Origin: an uncultured SAR116 cluster alpha proteobacterium
Lineage (GTDB): Bacteria; Pseudomonadota; Alphaproteobacteria; Puniceispirillales; Puniceispirillaceae
Direction: 5' to 3'
Length of the DNA stretch: 15,294 nucleotides
Assembly (NCBI GenBank): GCA_902520575.1
Contig: CABYOG010000025.1
Location: 1 to 15,294, forward strand
Shown: positions 6,748 to 14,208 of the stretch, piece by piece
Layout of the letters: each line of letters starts with the position of its first letter
Numbering within the stretch: the stretch's first letter is position 1
Translations under genes and position numbers: made by a program
The notes under the pieces: generated by a model
Databases searched by the model: none
The model's input: only the letters and a program-made list of their open reading frames with translations
What the model was told of the DNA's origin: nothing

Positions 6748-8604
6748 TCATAGCTCAGAGTTTAGCCTTTCCAGAACAACTGACACATCTTCACGCAAGC
6801 TTTTTAAATAAAGAAGTTGGTCTAACGCTTTATTTGTAAACCCTGACTTTTTTGCTCTAACAAAGAAAGTTTTTGCTAATTTTTCTTCGCCAACTTTGTA
6901 TTTATCGTAGGCAATGAATGCAAGTAATGGTGCTGGGAGATCTATTGCGTCTAGCACGTCCTCGAGGAGAATATACATTTCCTTTTTCTGTTGATTTTCG
7001 TATAATCTGAAGGCAAGGCGAGTTGTTGAGCGCCAATTCGTATCAATTGGTGTAACGTCGAATTGGTTTCGAGCATGTGTTGCTGCCTCATGAGTTTTGC
7101 CGCACCTGCCATAGACAACACTTGCGTAGCCATAACTATCAGCATTGCCCGCTTTTTGATGAGCAAGCCTCAAATCATTGAAAGCTTGCTCACATCCTGT
7201 GATTCCCATACTCAAGCTTAATAATGCTCTACTGGCATAGTTCTCAGGACTTGGTTTAATACTTATCGTCAAGTCCAGTTCTTTTCTAAGCTTGTCAAGG
7301 TTCTCCGGTGTTTTAGGAAGTTTGTTCATGGCCATTCCAAAAAAATCCAACCAGGTATCCTGAACCAACCAATCTTTCTGTTTATTTGGTCCTGGCCACC
7401 TTTTCATTTCAACAAGAATTCTGCTCGCATTTACAAAACCTTCCTCCGTCCATTTCGCCATTTCGGACCTAAAATTCGCATATTGAACTAGCTGCCGAGG
7501 AGTAATAGGGGTTTTTCGCCAACTAAAGTAGCTTTCATAGAGCCCTTTTTGATTTAAAACATTCACAAGAAATTCACTTAGGATATGCTCTCCTACCTGA
7601 TCTTGAAAACTGAATTTATTGGTGAGCTCGAAATCTTTGATAGCGGAAACAACAACCTGTTTCTTTTCAAGATCGGATATCTCAATGTTTATCCTTGCTA
7701 CAGATCCGAAAATTTGCATGGACGGTGAAACTAAAAATTTTACGCCATTCAAACTAGCTAATTTTTCATTTTCAATTTTTAGTTCCTCAAGGCGAGTTGC
7801 CGTTTTTCTTGGAACGATTCTAATTGAACCTGATTTTGATAATTGAGAAGTAATAGCCTCTGTTAGTCCTTCCAAAAATTGTTTTTCTTCGCTTTTAAAA
7901 TTTGCCCCCTCAACCCTAGAGATAAAAACTAGCGGCTTCGAGGACAAAGCTATTTCAGCTTCATCCTCTGTTTGTTTTGAGAAGAAAAAAAATGATGCTA
8001 GCCCAATAATTAAAAAAACAGATACACCCCCCGCCATAGAAAACCTCAACCTATTACTCGACTTGATTTTTCTTCTGTGCTTCGGGTCTAGAAGAATATC
8101 AAAAGCATGAAATTCATTTTGCTTTATCTTTTGAATGCCAAGGTCGTGAAATTCATATTTAGTCTTTCCCTTTACAAAGTCATAAATGACTTTGGAAATG
8201 CTTATGCCGCTAGTTTGGGCGAGAGCTTCGAGCCTCGCGGCTATATTCACTCCATCACCCATTAAATTACCTTTTTCTATGACTACATCACCGGAATTTA
8301 TTCCTATGCGGAACTCTAGTTTCACTGATGTATCTGATAGGGAATTTCGCTTTGTGATCGACTGCTGGAATTCTACCGCGCACTCAACTGCCGATACAGC
8401 ACTGGGGAACTCTGCCAAAAAAGAGTCGCCACCAGTATTAAATAAGCGACCTTTATGCTTAGCGAATAATTTCAAAAGTATCTTTTCGCAGGAACGCAGA
8501 TTTTTAAGAGTATTACTCTCGTCAATCTCTACATGTTTGCTGTAACTGACCACATCAGTTGCAAAAATTACCGCTACTTTGCGTTCAATTTCTTCCGCAG
8601 ACAT
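6748..8604 (-). CDS. class III adenylate/guanylate cyclase with membrane segment and TPR-like C-terminus
   Basis: 618 residues from the ATG at 8604; the preceding TTG at 8607 is also possible. Residues ~9-172 are a class III cyclase catalytic domain with metal-binding Asp 17 (FATDVVSYS) and Asp 60 (NTGGDSFLAEF), the RIGINSGDV strand, and the transition-state residues N120 and R124 (GVNIAARLEA). It should make cAMP, or cGMP, from the nucleoside triphosphate. One hydrophobic helix (~187-209) follows. The region ~222-340 resembles the TolB-N/FlgO-like domain often coupled to such cyclases. The rest is helical and TPR-like, with repeated Ala/Tyr patterns, and may be a sensor or partner-binding domain. 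The gene is AT-rich and alone on its strand between two copies of a short direct repeat. The nucleotide product and the signal sensed are unknown. Confidence 0.88.
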   Translation of the reverse strand: MSAEEIERKVAVIFATDVVSYSKHVEIDESNTLKNLRSCEKILLKLFAKHKGRLFNTGGDSFLAEFPSAVSAVECAVEFQQSITKRNSLSDTSVKLEFRIGINSGDVVIEKGNLMGDGVNIAARLEALAQTSGISISKVIYDFVKGKTKYEFHDLGIQKIKQNEFHAFDILLDPKHRRKIKSSNRLRFSMAGGVSVFLIIGLASFFFFSKQTEDEAEIALSSKPLVFISRVEGANFKSEEKQFLEGLTEAITSQLSKSGSIRIVPRKTATRLEELKIENEKLASLNGVKFLVSPSMQIFGSVARINIEISDLEKKQVVVSAIKDFELTNKFSFQDQVGEHILSEFLVNVLNQKGLYESYFSWRKTPITPRQLVQYANFRSEMAKWTEEGFVNASRILVEMKRWPGPNKQKDWLVQDTWLDFFGMAMNKLPKTPENLDKLRKELDLTISIKPSPENYASRALLSLSMGITGCEQAFNDLRLAHQKAGNADSYGYASVVYGRCGKTHEAATHARNQFDVTPIDTNWRSTTRLAFRLYENQQKKEMYILLEDVLDAIDLPAPLLAFIAYDKYKVGEEKLAKTFFVRAKKSGFTNKALDQLLYLKSLREDVSVVLERLNSEL

Positions 8605-9276
8605 CAATTGTTCCAGCCAAATTGAAAATACTAAAATTATGCATGAGGGTTTGTCGATGTCCAGAATAACATAGGAGTTTAATATGCCCGGCCCTTATTC
8701 CTCATGTCAAAGAGTTGGAAAGAGCCATCGAAAAAGTATTTGAAATTTAAATTCAAGCTTGTAAGATTTGGGTTGGAGACTGGCAATATGGAAATTTACT
8801 TTCCCCATTTATCGAATGGGCAACCCAATTCGCGTCGGAATGAGGGATTAACCACACATAATCGACTGCGATTGGCTGCAGACAGAATAGCACTAGCCCC
8901 TACTGCTATGGTGATATTAGTTATAACTTTACGCGTGATTTTTAAGCGATGGTTTATCGGCATCTTTGCACTTTTGAGGCTGAAACCTAATCAAAATACA
9001 AGAAGCGCGTAACGGCATTAATTAAAAGAAGACCAAATGCTAATTTAATCTCATTGTGCCTAAGCTGCGTGTCTTCCCATAGAAGGAAAACACCACACTT
9101 TTTTACATTTGAAGGTTTAAATGAAACGATTTCTCTTCTCTAAAAGATGGTCAGAAAGGGCCCAGTTAAATAAAAAGGACTGGAATAAAGATGGTTTGTA
9201 TATGTCCTAAATACCAAAAGTTCGCTCAAGATTATCGTGAAATGCTGAACAATTGGATTTCAGATTCGACTTAAAT
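8605..9276. other. 672-bp interval with no intact gene
   Basis: This gap lies between the divergent start of the cyclase gene and the 3' end of the gmaS-like gene. Its left part holds a probable gene relic (8684-8843). A 102-codon plus-strand frame (8704-9012) overlaps the relic in another frame and resembles no family I know. A 29-codon frame at 9121-9210 is too short to support. No convincing terminator was seen, only a 7-bp AT-rich hairpin just after the gmaS stop without a T run. The stretch reads as decayed DNA. Confidence 0.5.
8684..8843 (+). pseudogene. relic of a small gene (frameshift plus nonsense)
   Basis: AGGAG (8673-8677) precedes ATG (8684), but after two codons the frame must shift by one base to read a protein-like, helical segment (ALIPHVKELERAIEKVFE). 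That frame hits TAA at 8748-8750 and then continues in the same frame with another protein-like segment (KIWVGDWQYGNLLSPFIEW) up to TGA at 8843. The Trp/Tyr/Phe-rich second part and the amphipathic first part look like former coding sequence. I do not recognise the family. It may be chance, but two good segments in one frame behind a proper ribosome binding site favour a relic. Confidence 0.35.
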
Positions 9277-10584
9277 CTAAAGGTCGAGTGCATTCGCTTT
9301 CTCCCAAGATGAGAAATGTGAAACATAAGAATTCCACTCAGACATTTTCAATTTGAAGAAAGCAGAAGAAAATTCATGCCCTAGTGCAGATTTTAATGTC
9401 TCGTCAGCGTCAAAACCGCGCAAAGCATCAAGCAAGTTAAGGGGTAGTTTTTTGTCATTGCCAAGCTTGCTGCTAGAGGAATACATGTCAATATCAGAAT
9501 GCTGCCCTGGGTCAGCTTCCGTTTGAATTCCATTTATTCCTGCTGCAATGATAACGGCCTGTAGTAAGTAGGGATTAGCTGCTCCATCTGGAAGCCTAAA
9601 TTCAAATCTGCCAGGACCAGGCACACGCACCATGTGAGTTCGGTTATTACCAGTCCAAGTTACAGTATTTGGGGCCCATGTTGCCCCGGAAAGCGTCTGG
9701 GGTGCATTGATTCGTTTGTAGCTGTTTATAGTCGGGTTGGTAATTGCCACCATTGATGGTGCGTGATTTACAATTCCACCGAGAAAATTTTTTCCTGTTT
9801 TTGAAAGGCCAAAATCCATATTTTCGTCTGCAAAAATATTTTTATTGCCCGCTGTGTCCCAAACTGAGATGTGAGTGTGACAACCGTTACCGGTTAGCCC
9901 TTCAATAGGCTTAGGCATAAAAGTTGCGCGAAAACCATACTTTTCAGCCACTGATTTTGTCATAAATTTAAAAAAGCTGTGCCTATCAGCAGTTTTGAGC
10001 GCGTCGTCAAATTCCCAATTCATTTCGAATTGACCATTTGCATCTTCATGGTCATTCTGATAGGGGCCCCAGCCCAACTCCAGCATGTAATCACAAAGTT
10101 CTGCGATCATATCATATCTACGCATTACCGCTTGCTGGTCATAACAGGGTTTATCGGCAATATCGTATTGATCAGCAATTTGTTCTCCATCAGAGGTGAG
10201 CAGAAAAAACTCTGCCTCAACCCCAGTTTTGATTCTCATGTTGTCCTGAGCAGCCTTGGCAACTTGCTTTTTAAGCACATTGCGCGGTGCCTGTTCGACT
10301 AGGTTTCCTTCCATGATACAGTCGCTCGCAACCCAGGCAATTTCCGGTTTCCAAGGAAGTTGCACAATAGAATCAGGGTCTGGGATAGCCAACATGTCTG
10401 GGTGCGCTGGTGTTAAATCCAACCAAGCTGCAAAACCTGCAAAACCAGCTCCTTCTTTCTGCATATCAGATATAGCTTGAGCAGGTACAACCTTGGCTCG
10501 CTGATATCCAAATAGATCGGTGAATGAAATCATGAAATATTTTATCCCCTTGTCTTTGGCATATCCAACTAAATCCATAGTCAT
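9277..10584 (-). CDS. gmaS: gamma-glutamylmethylamide synthetase / type III glutamine synthetase-like ligase
   Basis: 435 residues, the length of GmaS/GlnT proteins (about 430-450) rather than GlnA (about 470). The N-terminal beta-grasp domain (~1-100) is followed by the catalytic domain, with E123/E125 (GVEAEFF), E180 and E187 (NDHEDANGQFEMNW), ATP-site GNGCHTHIS (232-240), NPTINSYKRIN (283-293), NNRTHMVR (313-320) and RFEFRLPD (326-333), so the active site looks complete. GmaS ligates methylamine to glutamate with ATP to give gamma-glutamylmethylamide, the first step of the N-methylglutamate route. GlnT proteins of the same family sit in identical operons in rhizobia, so ammonia or another amine is possible. 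AGGAG lies 7 nt before the ATG. It is the last gene of a four-gene operon, 81 nt after mgsC. Confidence 0.85.
   Translation of the reverse strand: MTMDLVGYAKDKGIKYFMISFTDLFGYQRAKVVPAQAISDMQKEGAGFAGFAAWLDLTPAHPDMLAIPDPDSIVQLPWKPEIAWVASDCIMEGNLVEQAPRNVLKKQVAKAAQDNMRIKTGVEAEFFLLTSDGEQIADQYDIADKPCYDQQAVMRRYDMIAELCDYMLELGWGPYQNDHEDANGQFEMNWEFDDALKTADRHSFFKFMTKSVAEKYGFRATFMPKPIEGLTGNGCHTHISVWDTAGNKNIFADENMDFGLSKTGKNFLGGIVNHAPSMVAITNPTINSYKRINAPQTLSGATWAPNTVTWTGNNRTHMVRVPGPGRFEFRLPDGAANPYLLQAVIIAAGINGIQTEADPGQHSDIDMYSSSSKLGNDKKLPLNLLDALRGFDADETLKSALGHEFSSAFFKLKMSEWNSYVSHFSSWEKANALDL
9280..9309. repeat. direct repeat at the gmaS 3' end, right copy
   Basis: These are the final coding bases of the gmaS-like gene, repeated in the same orientation at 6690-6718. 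If the segment between was inserted here, the gene's 3' end was preserved or rebuilt, as happens when integrases target gene 3' ends. Confidence 0.5.
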
Positions 10585-10665
10585 TTCACCGCTCCTAACT
10601 TGTATGTGCTTTCAAATTTTATAAGATATAGTTCAAAAGAGATAAGCGTCTCTAGTACTCTGATT

Positions 10666-12006
10666 TTAATAATGATTTATTCCAGGCACCCAACTCGTGC
10701 CAGCTAATGGAACTCTGGCCATTGCTGCAGCCTCTATTGAGATTGCGCATAGGTCTTCTGGCTCGAGATGCAACACATGATTTTTCCCACAAGCGCGAGC
10801 AATTGCTTGGGCTTCCATTGTCATGACTTGCAAATAATTTTTTAATCTTCGACCACCTTCTATTGGGTTGAGCCGCTTCATTAATTCTGGGTCTTGTGTT
10901 GTTATTCCTGCTGGATCGTTACCCTTATGCCAAGCATCGTAAGCACCTGCAGTGGTTCCGATCGCACGATAGTCTTGTTCCCATTTAGGGTCATTATCAC
11001 CAAGCGCTATTAATGCTGAAGATCCTATGGATGCAGCGTCTGCTCCCAGAGCCAATGCTTTAGCAACATCAGCTCCGTTTCGAATACCACCTGAAATAAT
11101 AAGCTGGACTTTGCGGTGCAAATTGAGTTCCTCTAGGGCTTGAACTGCGGGCCGAATGCAGGCCAATGTGGGCTGCCCAACATGCTCAATAAAGACGTTC
11201 TGGGTAGCTGCAGTCCCACCCTGCATCCCATCCAGAACAACAACATCTGCACCCGCCTTAACCGCTAAGGTGGTATCATAATAAGGACGAGCTCCGCCAA
11301 TTTTCACATAAATAGGTTTTTCCCAATTCGTAATTTCTCGCAGCTCAAGGATCTTGATTTCGAGATCATCAGGCCCCGTCCAGTCAGGATGTCGGCAAGC
11401 AGACCTCTGATCGATCCCAGCGGGAAGGTCGCGCATTTTTGCTACTCGTTCATCAATTTTTTCACCCAAGAGCATGCCGCCGCCTCCAGGCTTAGCACCT
11501 TGACCTATAACTATTTCGATGGCATCGCAGCGTCGAAGGTCGTCAGGATTCATGCCGTAACGGGAGGGTAGATATTGATAAACAAGTTTTTCTGAATGAC
11601 CTCTTTCTTCCTCAGTCATCCCTCCATCACCTGTGGTTGTTGAAGTTCCTGCTTGAGTAGCTCCCCGGCCAAGTGCTTCCTTAGCTGGCCCGGACAAAGC
11701 ACCAAAACTCATACCTGCTATGGTAATCGGAATATCAATTTCTACAGGGCTTTTAGAAAACCTAGTTCCTAATGTAACGTTGGTTTCACATTTTTCACGA
11801 TAACCTTCCAAAGGGTATCGCGACATTGAAGCGCCTAAAAAAAGAAGATCGTCAAAATGCGGTAGCTTACGTTTAGCTCCACCGCCCCGAATATCATAAA
11901 TACCAGTTTCTGCAGCTCGCCTAATTTCGGCGTTAATTTCACTTGTAAAGGTTTGTGAGCTACGCGGTAGACCTTGAGCAATTTCACTCAATGCTTTATT
12001 TTTCAT
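10666..12006 (-). CDS. mgsC: N-methylglutamate synthase subunit C (FMN-binding glutamate-synthase domain)
   Basis: 446 residues, corresponding to the FMN-binding domain of glutamate synthase as a stand-alone subunit (MgsC/GlxD type). It shows GMSFGALS (98-105), QGAKPGGGGML (169-179), the flavin/substrate-site DGMQGGT (259-265), and the phosphate-binding SGGIRNGADVAKALALGADA (305-324). The C-terminal region contains ACGKNHV, EPEDL and ARVPLAGTS, typical of this subfamily. The Cys-x5-Cys-x4-Cys pattern that holds the 3Fe-4S cluster in large glutamate synthases is not seen. In the methylamine pathway MgsABC exchanges the amide of gamma-glutamylmethylamide to form N-methylglutamate. GAGGG lies 7 nt before the ATG and overlaps the end of mgsB, 10 nt upstream, indicating tight coupling. 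Confidence 0.85.
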   Translation of the reverse strand: MKNKALSEIAQGLPRSSQTFTSEINAEIRRAAETGIYDIRGGGAKRKLPHFDDLLFLGASMSRYPLEGYREKCETNVTLGTRFSKSPVEIDIPITIAGMSFGALSGPAKEALGRGATQAGTSTTTGDGGMTEEERGHSEKLVYQYLPSRYGMNPDDLRRCDAIEIVIGQGAKPGGGGMLLGEKIDERVAKMRDLPAGIDQRSACRHPDWTGPDDLEIKILELREITNWEKPIYVKIGGARPYYDTTLAVKAGADVVVLDGMQGGTAATQNVFIEHVGQPTLACIRPAVQALEELNLHRKVQLIISGGIRNGADVAKALALGADAASIGSSALIALGDNDPKWEQDYRAIGTTAGAYDAWHKGNDPAGITTQDPELMKRLNPIEGGRRLKNYLQVMTMEAQAIARACGKNHVLHLEPEDLCAISIEAAAMARVPLAGTSWVPGINHY

Positions 12007-12016
12007 TTTTCAACCC

Positions 12017-12700
12017 TCAGTAAGCATTCCTGTTATCAATATCAAAGTGGTAGAGCTTACGTGCTGAGCCGTATCGAGTAAATTCTTCTGGTTCAGCGTT
12101 TGCCCCGGACTCCTTTAACAACGTTCGTAGTTTTACTAAGTCATCCGGCCGCATTTCTTTTTTGACACAGTCAGCACCAAGGCTTCTCACACTTCCTCTT
12201 ACAAAAAGTGTTGCCTCATAAAGCGAGTCACCTAACGCTTCCCCAGCATTACCCAGCACAACTAGCGTACCTGCTTGGGCCATGAAAGCTGACATGTGAC
12301 CAACGTTGCCGTGAACAACAATATTAATACCCTTCATTGAGATACCACAGCGAGACGCTGCGTTGCCTTTGACTATTAAAAGACCTCCTCGTCCGGTGGC
12401 GCCGGCATATTGGCTGGCATCACCTTCAACAATAACAGTTCCTGACATCATGTTTTCAGCAACACCTGGACCGGTTGATCCTGAAACAGTCACTGTCGCT
12501 TTCTTATTCATACCGGCACAGTAATAACCGGTGGAACCTTTAATGTTAATTTCAATTGGCGCGTCAACGCCGACAGCGATTGCATGGTTACCCCGCGGGT
12601 TTATAATTTCCCACTTCAAATCAGTTTCTTTCTTTGCTTGGTCGTGGAGGGCTTGATTTAAAGCCCGTAGTCCTTTGCTTTCAAGATCAAAAGTGCGCAT
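12017..12700 (-). CDS. mgsB: N-methylglutamate synthase subunit B (GXGXG beta-helix domain)
   Basis: 227 residues, equivalent to the C-terminal GXGXG domain of glutamate synthase (MgsB/GlxC). After an N-terminal ~45-residue part, about seven right-handed beta-helix turns run from ~55 to ~175. They show repeated Gly-containing strands such as GYYCAGMNKKATVTVSG, GTVIVEGDASQYAGATG, GLLIVKGNAASRCGISM, INIVVHGNVGHMSAFMA and GTLVVLGNAGEALG. In glutamate synthases this domain is structural and links glutaminase and FMN sites. The ATG directly follows the mgsA stop (TGAATG), so translation is probably coupled. The gene ends 10 nt before mgsC. I am sure of the domain; MgsB or GlxC depends on what the operon acts on. 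Confidence 0.86.
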   Translation of the reverse strand: MRTFDLESKGLRALNQALHDQAKKETDLKWEIINPRGNHAIAVGVDAPIEINIKGSTGYYCAGMNKKATVTVSGSTGPGVAENMMSGTVIVEGDASQYAGATGRGGLLIVKGNAASRCGISMKGINIVVHGNVGHMSAFMAQAGTLVVLGNAGEALGDSLYEATLFVRGSVRSLGADCVKKEMRPDDLVKLRTLLKESGANAEPEEFTRYGSARKLYHFDIDNRNAY

Positions 12701-13597
12701 TCAGTGGCTCCAGAAATAGACTGTTGCAGGCTCAGGTTCCCATACACGAGCATTATCTATGCCCGGCAGGTTGACTAGTGCTCGGTACTCTGACCCGAAT
12801 GCAACAAATTGTTCCGTTTCTGCCATAACAGCGGGTTTGCAGGCAATTGGATCACGTAAAACAGCAAATCCATCTCTTGTTCCAACAACGAAAGTATAAA
12901 ATCCGTCCAAGTCTTTCAGAGCGTTGTTCAAAGCAATTTCGAGACCGGCGCCCAACTTCATCTGATGGGTTAAGTATGCCGCAGCAACCTCACTGTCATT
13001 ATCTGTGTTGAGAGAAACACCGTTCCGTGTGAGTTCTCGTCGTAAATTATTGTGATTTGAAAGAGAGCCGTTATGAACCAAGCACTGGTCAAGACCTGTA
13101 GAGTAGGGATGGGCGCCCATCGTATTTACAGCGGATTCAGTAGCCATTCGAGTATGACCAATGCCATGTGTTCCTTCTTTCGTCTGAAGTGAAAATCGAT
13201 TAGCCACTTCTGCAGGCAATCCGGTTTCCTTATAAATTTCTATGCTGTTTCCCAAACTCATTATGCTGAACGAGGGTGCAATCGTTTTCAGAAGATTTAA
13301 CACATTGTGCATATCTCCGGATGGCACCATCAAGACAGCGTGGGTATCATTCAAATTCAGTTTTACGGTTGTATCGAGTTTTTGATTAATTCTGTTTACA
13401 AGATCTTCAAAGCCGCTTTCAGGAGAGTTTGAGCGCAACGTAATTTTTTTAAATTTATCATTGCCATTGCTGTAAATCGCTACGCCAGAGCTGTCAGGAC
13501 CACGCTCAGACATGGTAACCAGCATTTCGGTTAATAAGGTTCCAAGACTGCTTCGCAAGCTCGGATCTTTTATAAACAATCCAACAATGCCGCACAT
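12701..13597 (-). CDS. mgsA: N-methylglutamate synthase subunit A (class II glutamine amidotransferase)
   Basis: 298 residues of a class II (Ntn) glutaminase, the amidotransferase part of a split glutamate synthase (MgsA/GlxB). The catalytic Cys2 follows the initiator Met (MCGIVGLF) and is exposed by Met removal. Other site elements are SERGPDSSG (30-38), GHTR (147-150), HNGSLSNHN (175-183) and NTDNDSE (197-203). It would release the amine or ammonia from the gamma-glutamyl amide. The start is fixed because Cys must be residue 2; GGGGCGG lies about 10 nt upstream. It is the first gene of the operon, with about 500 bp of gene-free DNA upstream where the promoter must lie. Confidence 0.87.
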   Translation of the reverse strand: MCGIVGLFIKDPSLRSSLGTLLTEMLVTMSERGPDSSGVAIYSNGNDKFKKITLRSNSPESGFEDLVNRINQKLDTTVKLNLNDTHAVLMVPSGDMHNVLNLLKTIAPSFSIMSLGNSIEIYKETGLPAEVANRFSLQTKEGTHGIGHTRMATESAVNTMGAHPYSTGLDQCLVHNGSLSNHNNLRRELTRNGVSLNTDNDSEVAAAYLTHQMKLGAGLEIALNNALKDLDGFYTFVVGTRDGFAVLRDPIACKPAVMAETEQFVAFGSEYRALVNLPGIDNARVWEPEPATVYFWSH

Positions 13598-13709
13598 TAT
13601 GTGTTACCGCCCCGCTTTCAAATAAATTCTAAGTCAACTAAATCAATGCCTGAATTATTGTAAAATAAGATTCATTAAACCGCTGCTAGACGGATTTTCA
13701 ATAGTTTTA

Positions 13710-13725
13710 CTAAATGTGCATTTAG
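13710..13725. promoter_or_regulatory. inverted repeat CTAAATG-TG-CATTTAG upstream of mgsA
   Basis: Perfect 7-bp arms separated by 2 bp, centred about 120 bp upstream of the mgsA start. The size suits a dimeric repressor or activator site for the mgsABC-gmaS operon. No regulator gene is adjacent, so function is inference. Confidence 0.35.
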
Positions 13726-13798
13726 CTGATGAGTATTCAAGTGATCAAAAATCAGTATTTTAAAAATAGTGGCGTGTCGAAGAATTTAAGAGGCTTTT

Positions 13799-13876
13799 CC
13801 CACGGATAAAAAAATATTCTTTCAAAAAGGGAACTGTGCACTCTGTCCACTTTTTGGAATTTTCAGTTTTTGTGGG
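13799..13876. repeat. nested inverted repeats
   Basis: CCCAC (13799-13803) can pair with GTGGG (13872-13876). Inside, TTTCAAAAAG (13820-13829) pairs with CTTTTTGGAA (13850-13859) through ten positions including one G-T, with a 20-nt loop that contains GTGCAC. It could be a structured RNA, a protein-binding region or an island-end feature. Confidence 0.35.
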
Positions 13877-13995
13877 CACATCGAGGGAAACCAATCGCTT
13901 GCAATAAGCCCTGCAGGCGCTGGAATTTGGCTGCAAGGGAACAAAGCTAACTTTGCAGCGCGATGCAAAAAAGCATGATGGGACGTTACAGCTAG

Positions 13996-14023
13996 TGCAT
14001 ACATTCTGCATACAAAACTGCAT
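13996..14023. repeat. three helically phased TGCAT repeats
   Basis: TGCAT occurs at 13996, 14007 and 14019; the first two copies extend to TGCATACA. Spacings of 11 and 12 bp put them on one DNA face. They lie about 75 bp inside the right tRNA-Trp repeat, as arm-type recombinase sites or an operator might. Confidence 0.35.
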
Positions 14024-14096
14024 GGGAATAGGTGGTAAACGATGGGCAGTATTTAGCGCAAATGCTACCAATTTAGGCTACATTACCCTTAAATAA

Positions 14097-14150
14097 CGGT
14101 CTCCAAAACCGGGAGCTGGGGGTCGAGCCCCTCTACTCCTGCCATTATAA
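14097..14150 (+). repeat. degenerate 3' half of tRNA-Trp (candidate attachment site)
   Basis: From CGGTCTCCAAAACCGGG through the encoded GCCA and on into ATTATAAA this matches tRNA-Trp 5228-5283. In the tRNA part there are three substitutions and one lost T in the T-loop. The 5' half (acceptor strand and D-arm) is absent, so it cannot be a tRNA. The form is what an island end at a tRNA leaves behind, with mutations because no function is conserved. Confidence 0.85.
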
Positions 14151-14176
14151 AAAGTAATAAGAACAATGGTATGAAG

Positions 14177-14208
14177 ACCCTTTCCCTATATTATGGGAGG
14201 GGTTTTAT
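14177..14208 (+). terminator. hairpin followed by T-rich tract, overlapping a ribosome binding site
   Basis: ACCCTTTCCC (14177-14186) pairs with GGGAGGGGT (14195-14203) with G-T pairs, loop TATATTAT, followed by TTTATTG. It looks like a weak intrinsic terminator. The 3' arm is also the GGAGGGG sequence before a possible TTG start at 14208, so it could instead hide that ribosome binding site. Confidence 0.4.

Larger units (their letters stand above)
13598..14096. other. 499-bp gene-free stretch upstream of mgsA
   Basis: This should contain the operon promoter. I see an inverted repeat at 13710-13725, a large nested hairpin region at 13799-13876, and TGCAT repeats at 13996-14023. A 103-codon minus-strand frame (13760-14071) and a shorter alternative frame are open, but they are Cys-rich, lack a good start signal and follow the hairpins, so I do not call a gene. 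No clean -35/-10 pair stands out. Confidence 0.5.
5228..14150. mobile_element. putative ancient genomic island bounded by tRNA-Trp 3' repeats
   Basis: The 3' half of tRNA-Trp plus about 10 bp of flank (5228-5285) is repeated in the same orientation at 14097-14150. In the right copy I count three substitutions and one deletion within the tRNA part. Everything between is accessory: a metallophosphoesterase, a nucleotide cyclase, a decayed-gene stretch and the mgsABC-gmaS operon. No integrase is present inside, so the element is either decayed or was mobilised in trans. Confidence 0.5.

Noticed and set aside
8704..9012. 102-codon plus-strand frame
   Set aside because: No ribosome binding site, no recognisable domain, and it overlaps a better protein-like frame (the relic).
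13760..14071. 103-codon minus-strand frame upstream of mgsA
   Set aside because: It lies over inverted repeats, is Cys-rich without a pattern, lacks a ribosome binding site and competes with another frame and an open plus-strand frame.
14097..14143. Second tRNA-Trp gene
   Set aside because: Only the 3' half is present; no acceptor 5' strand or D-arm can be found upstream, and the T-loop lacks a base.
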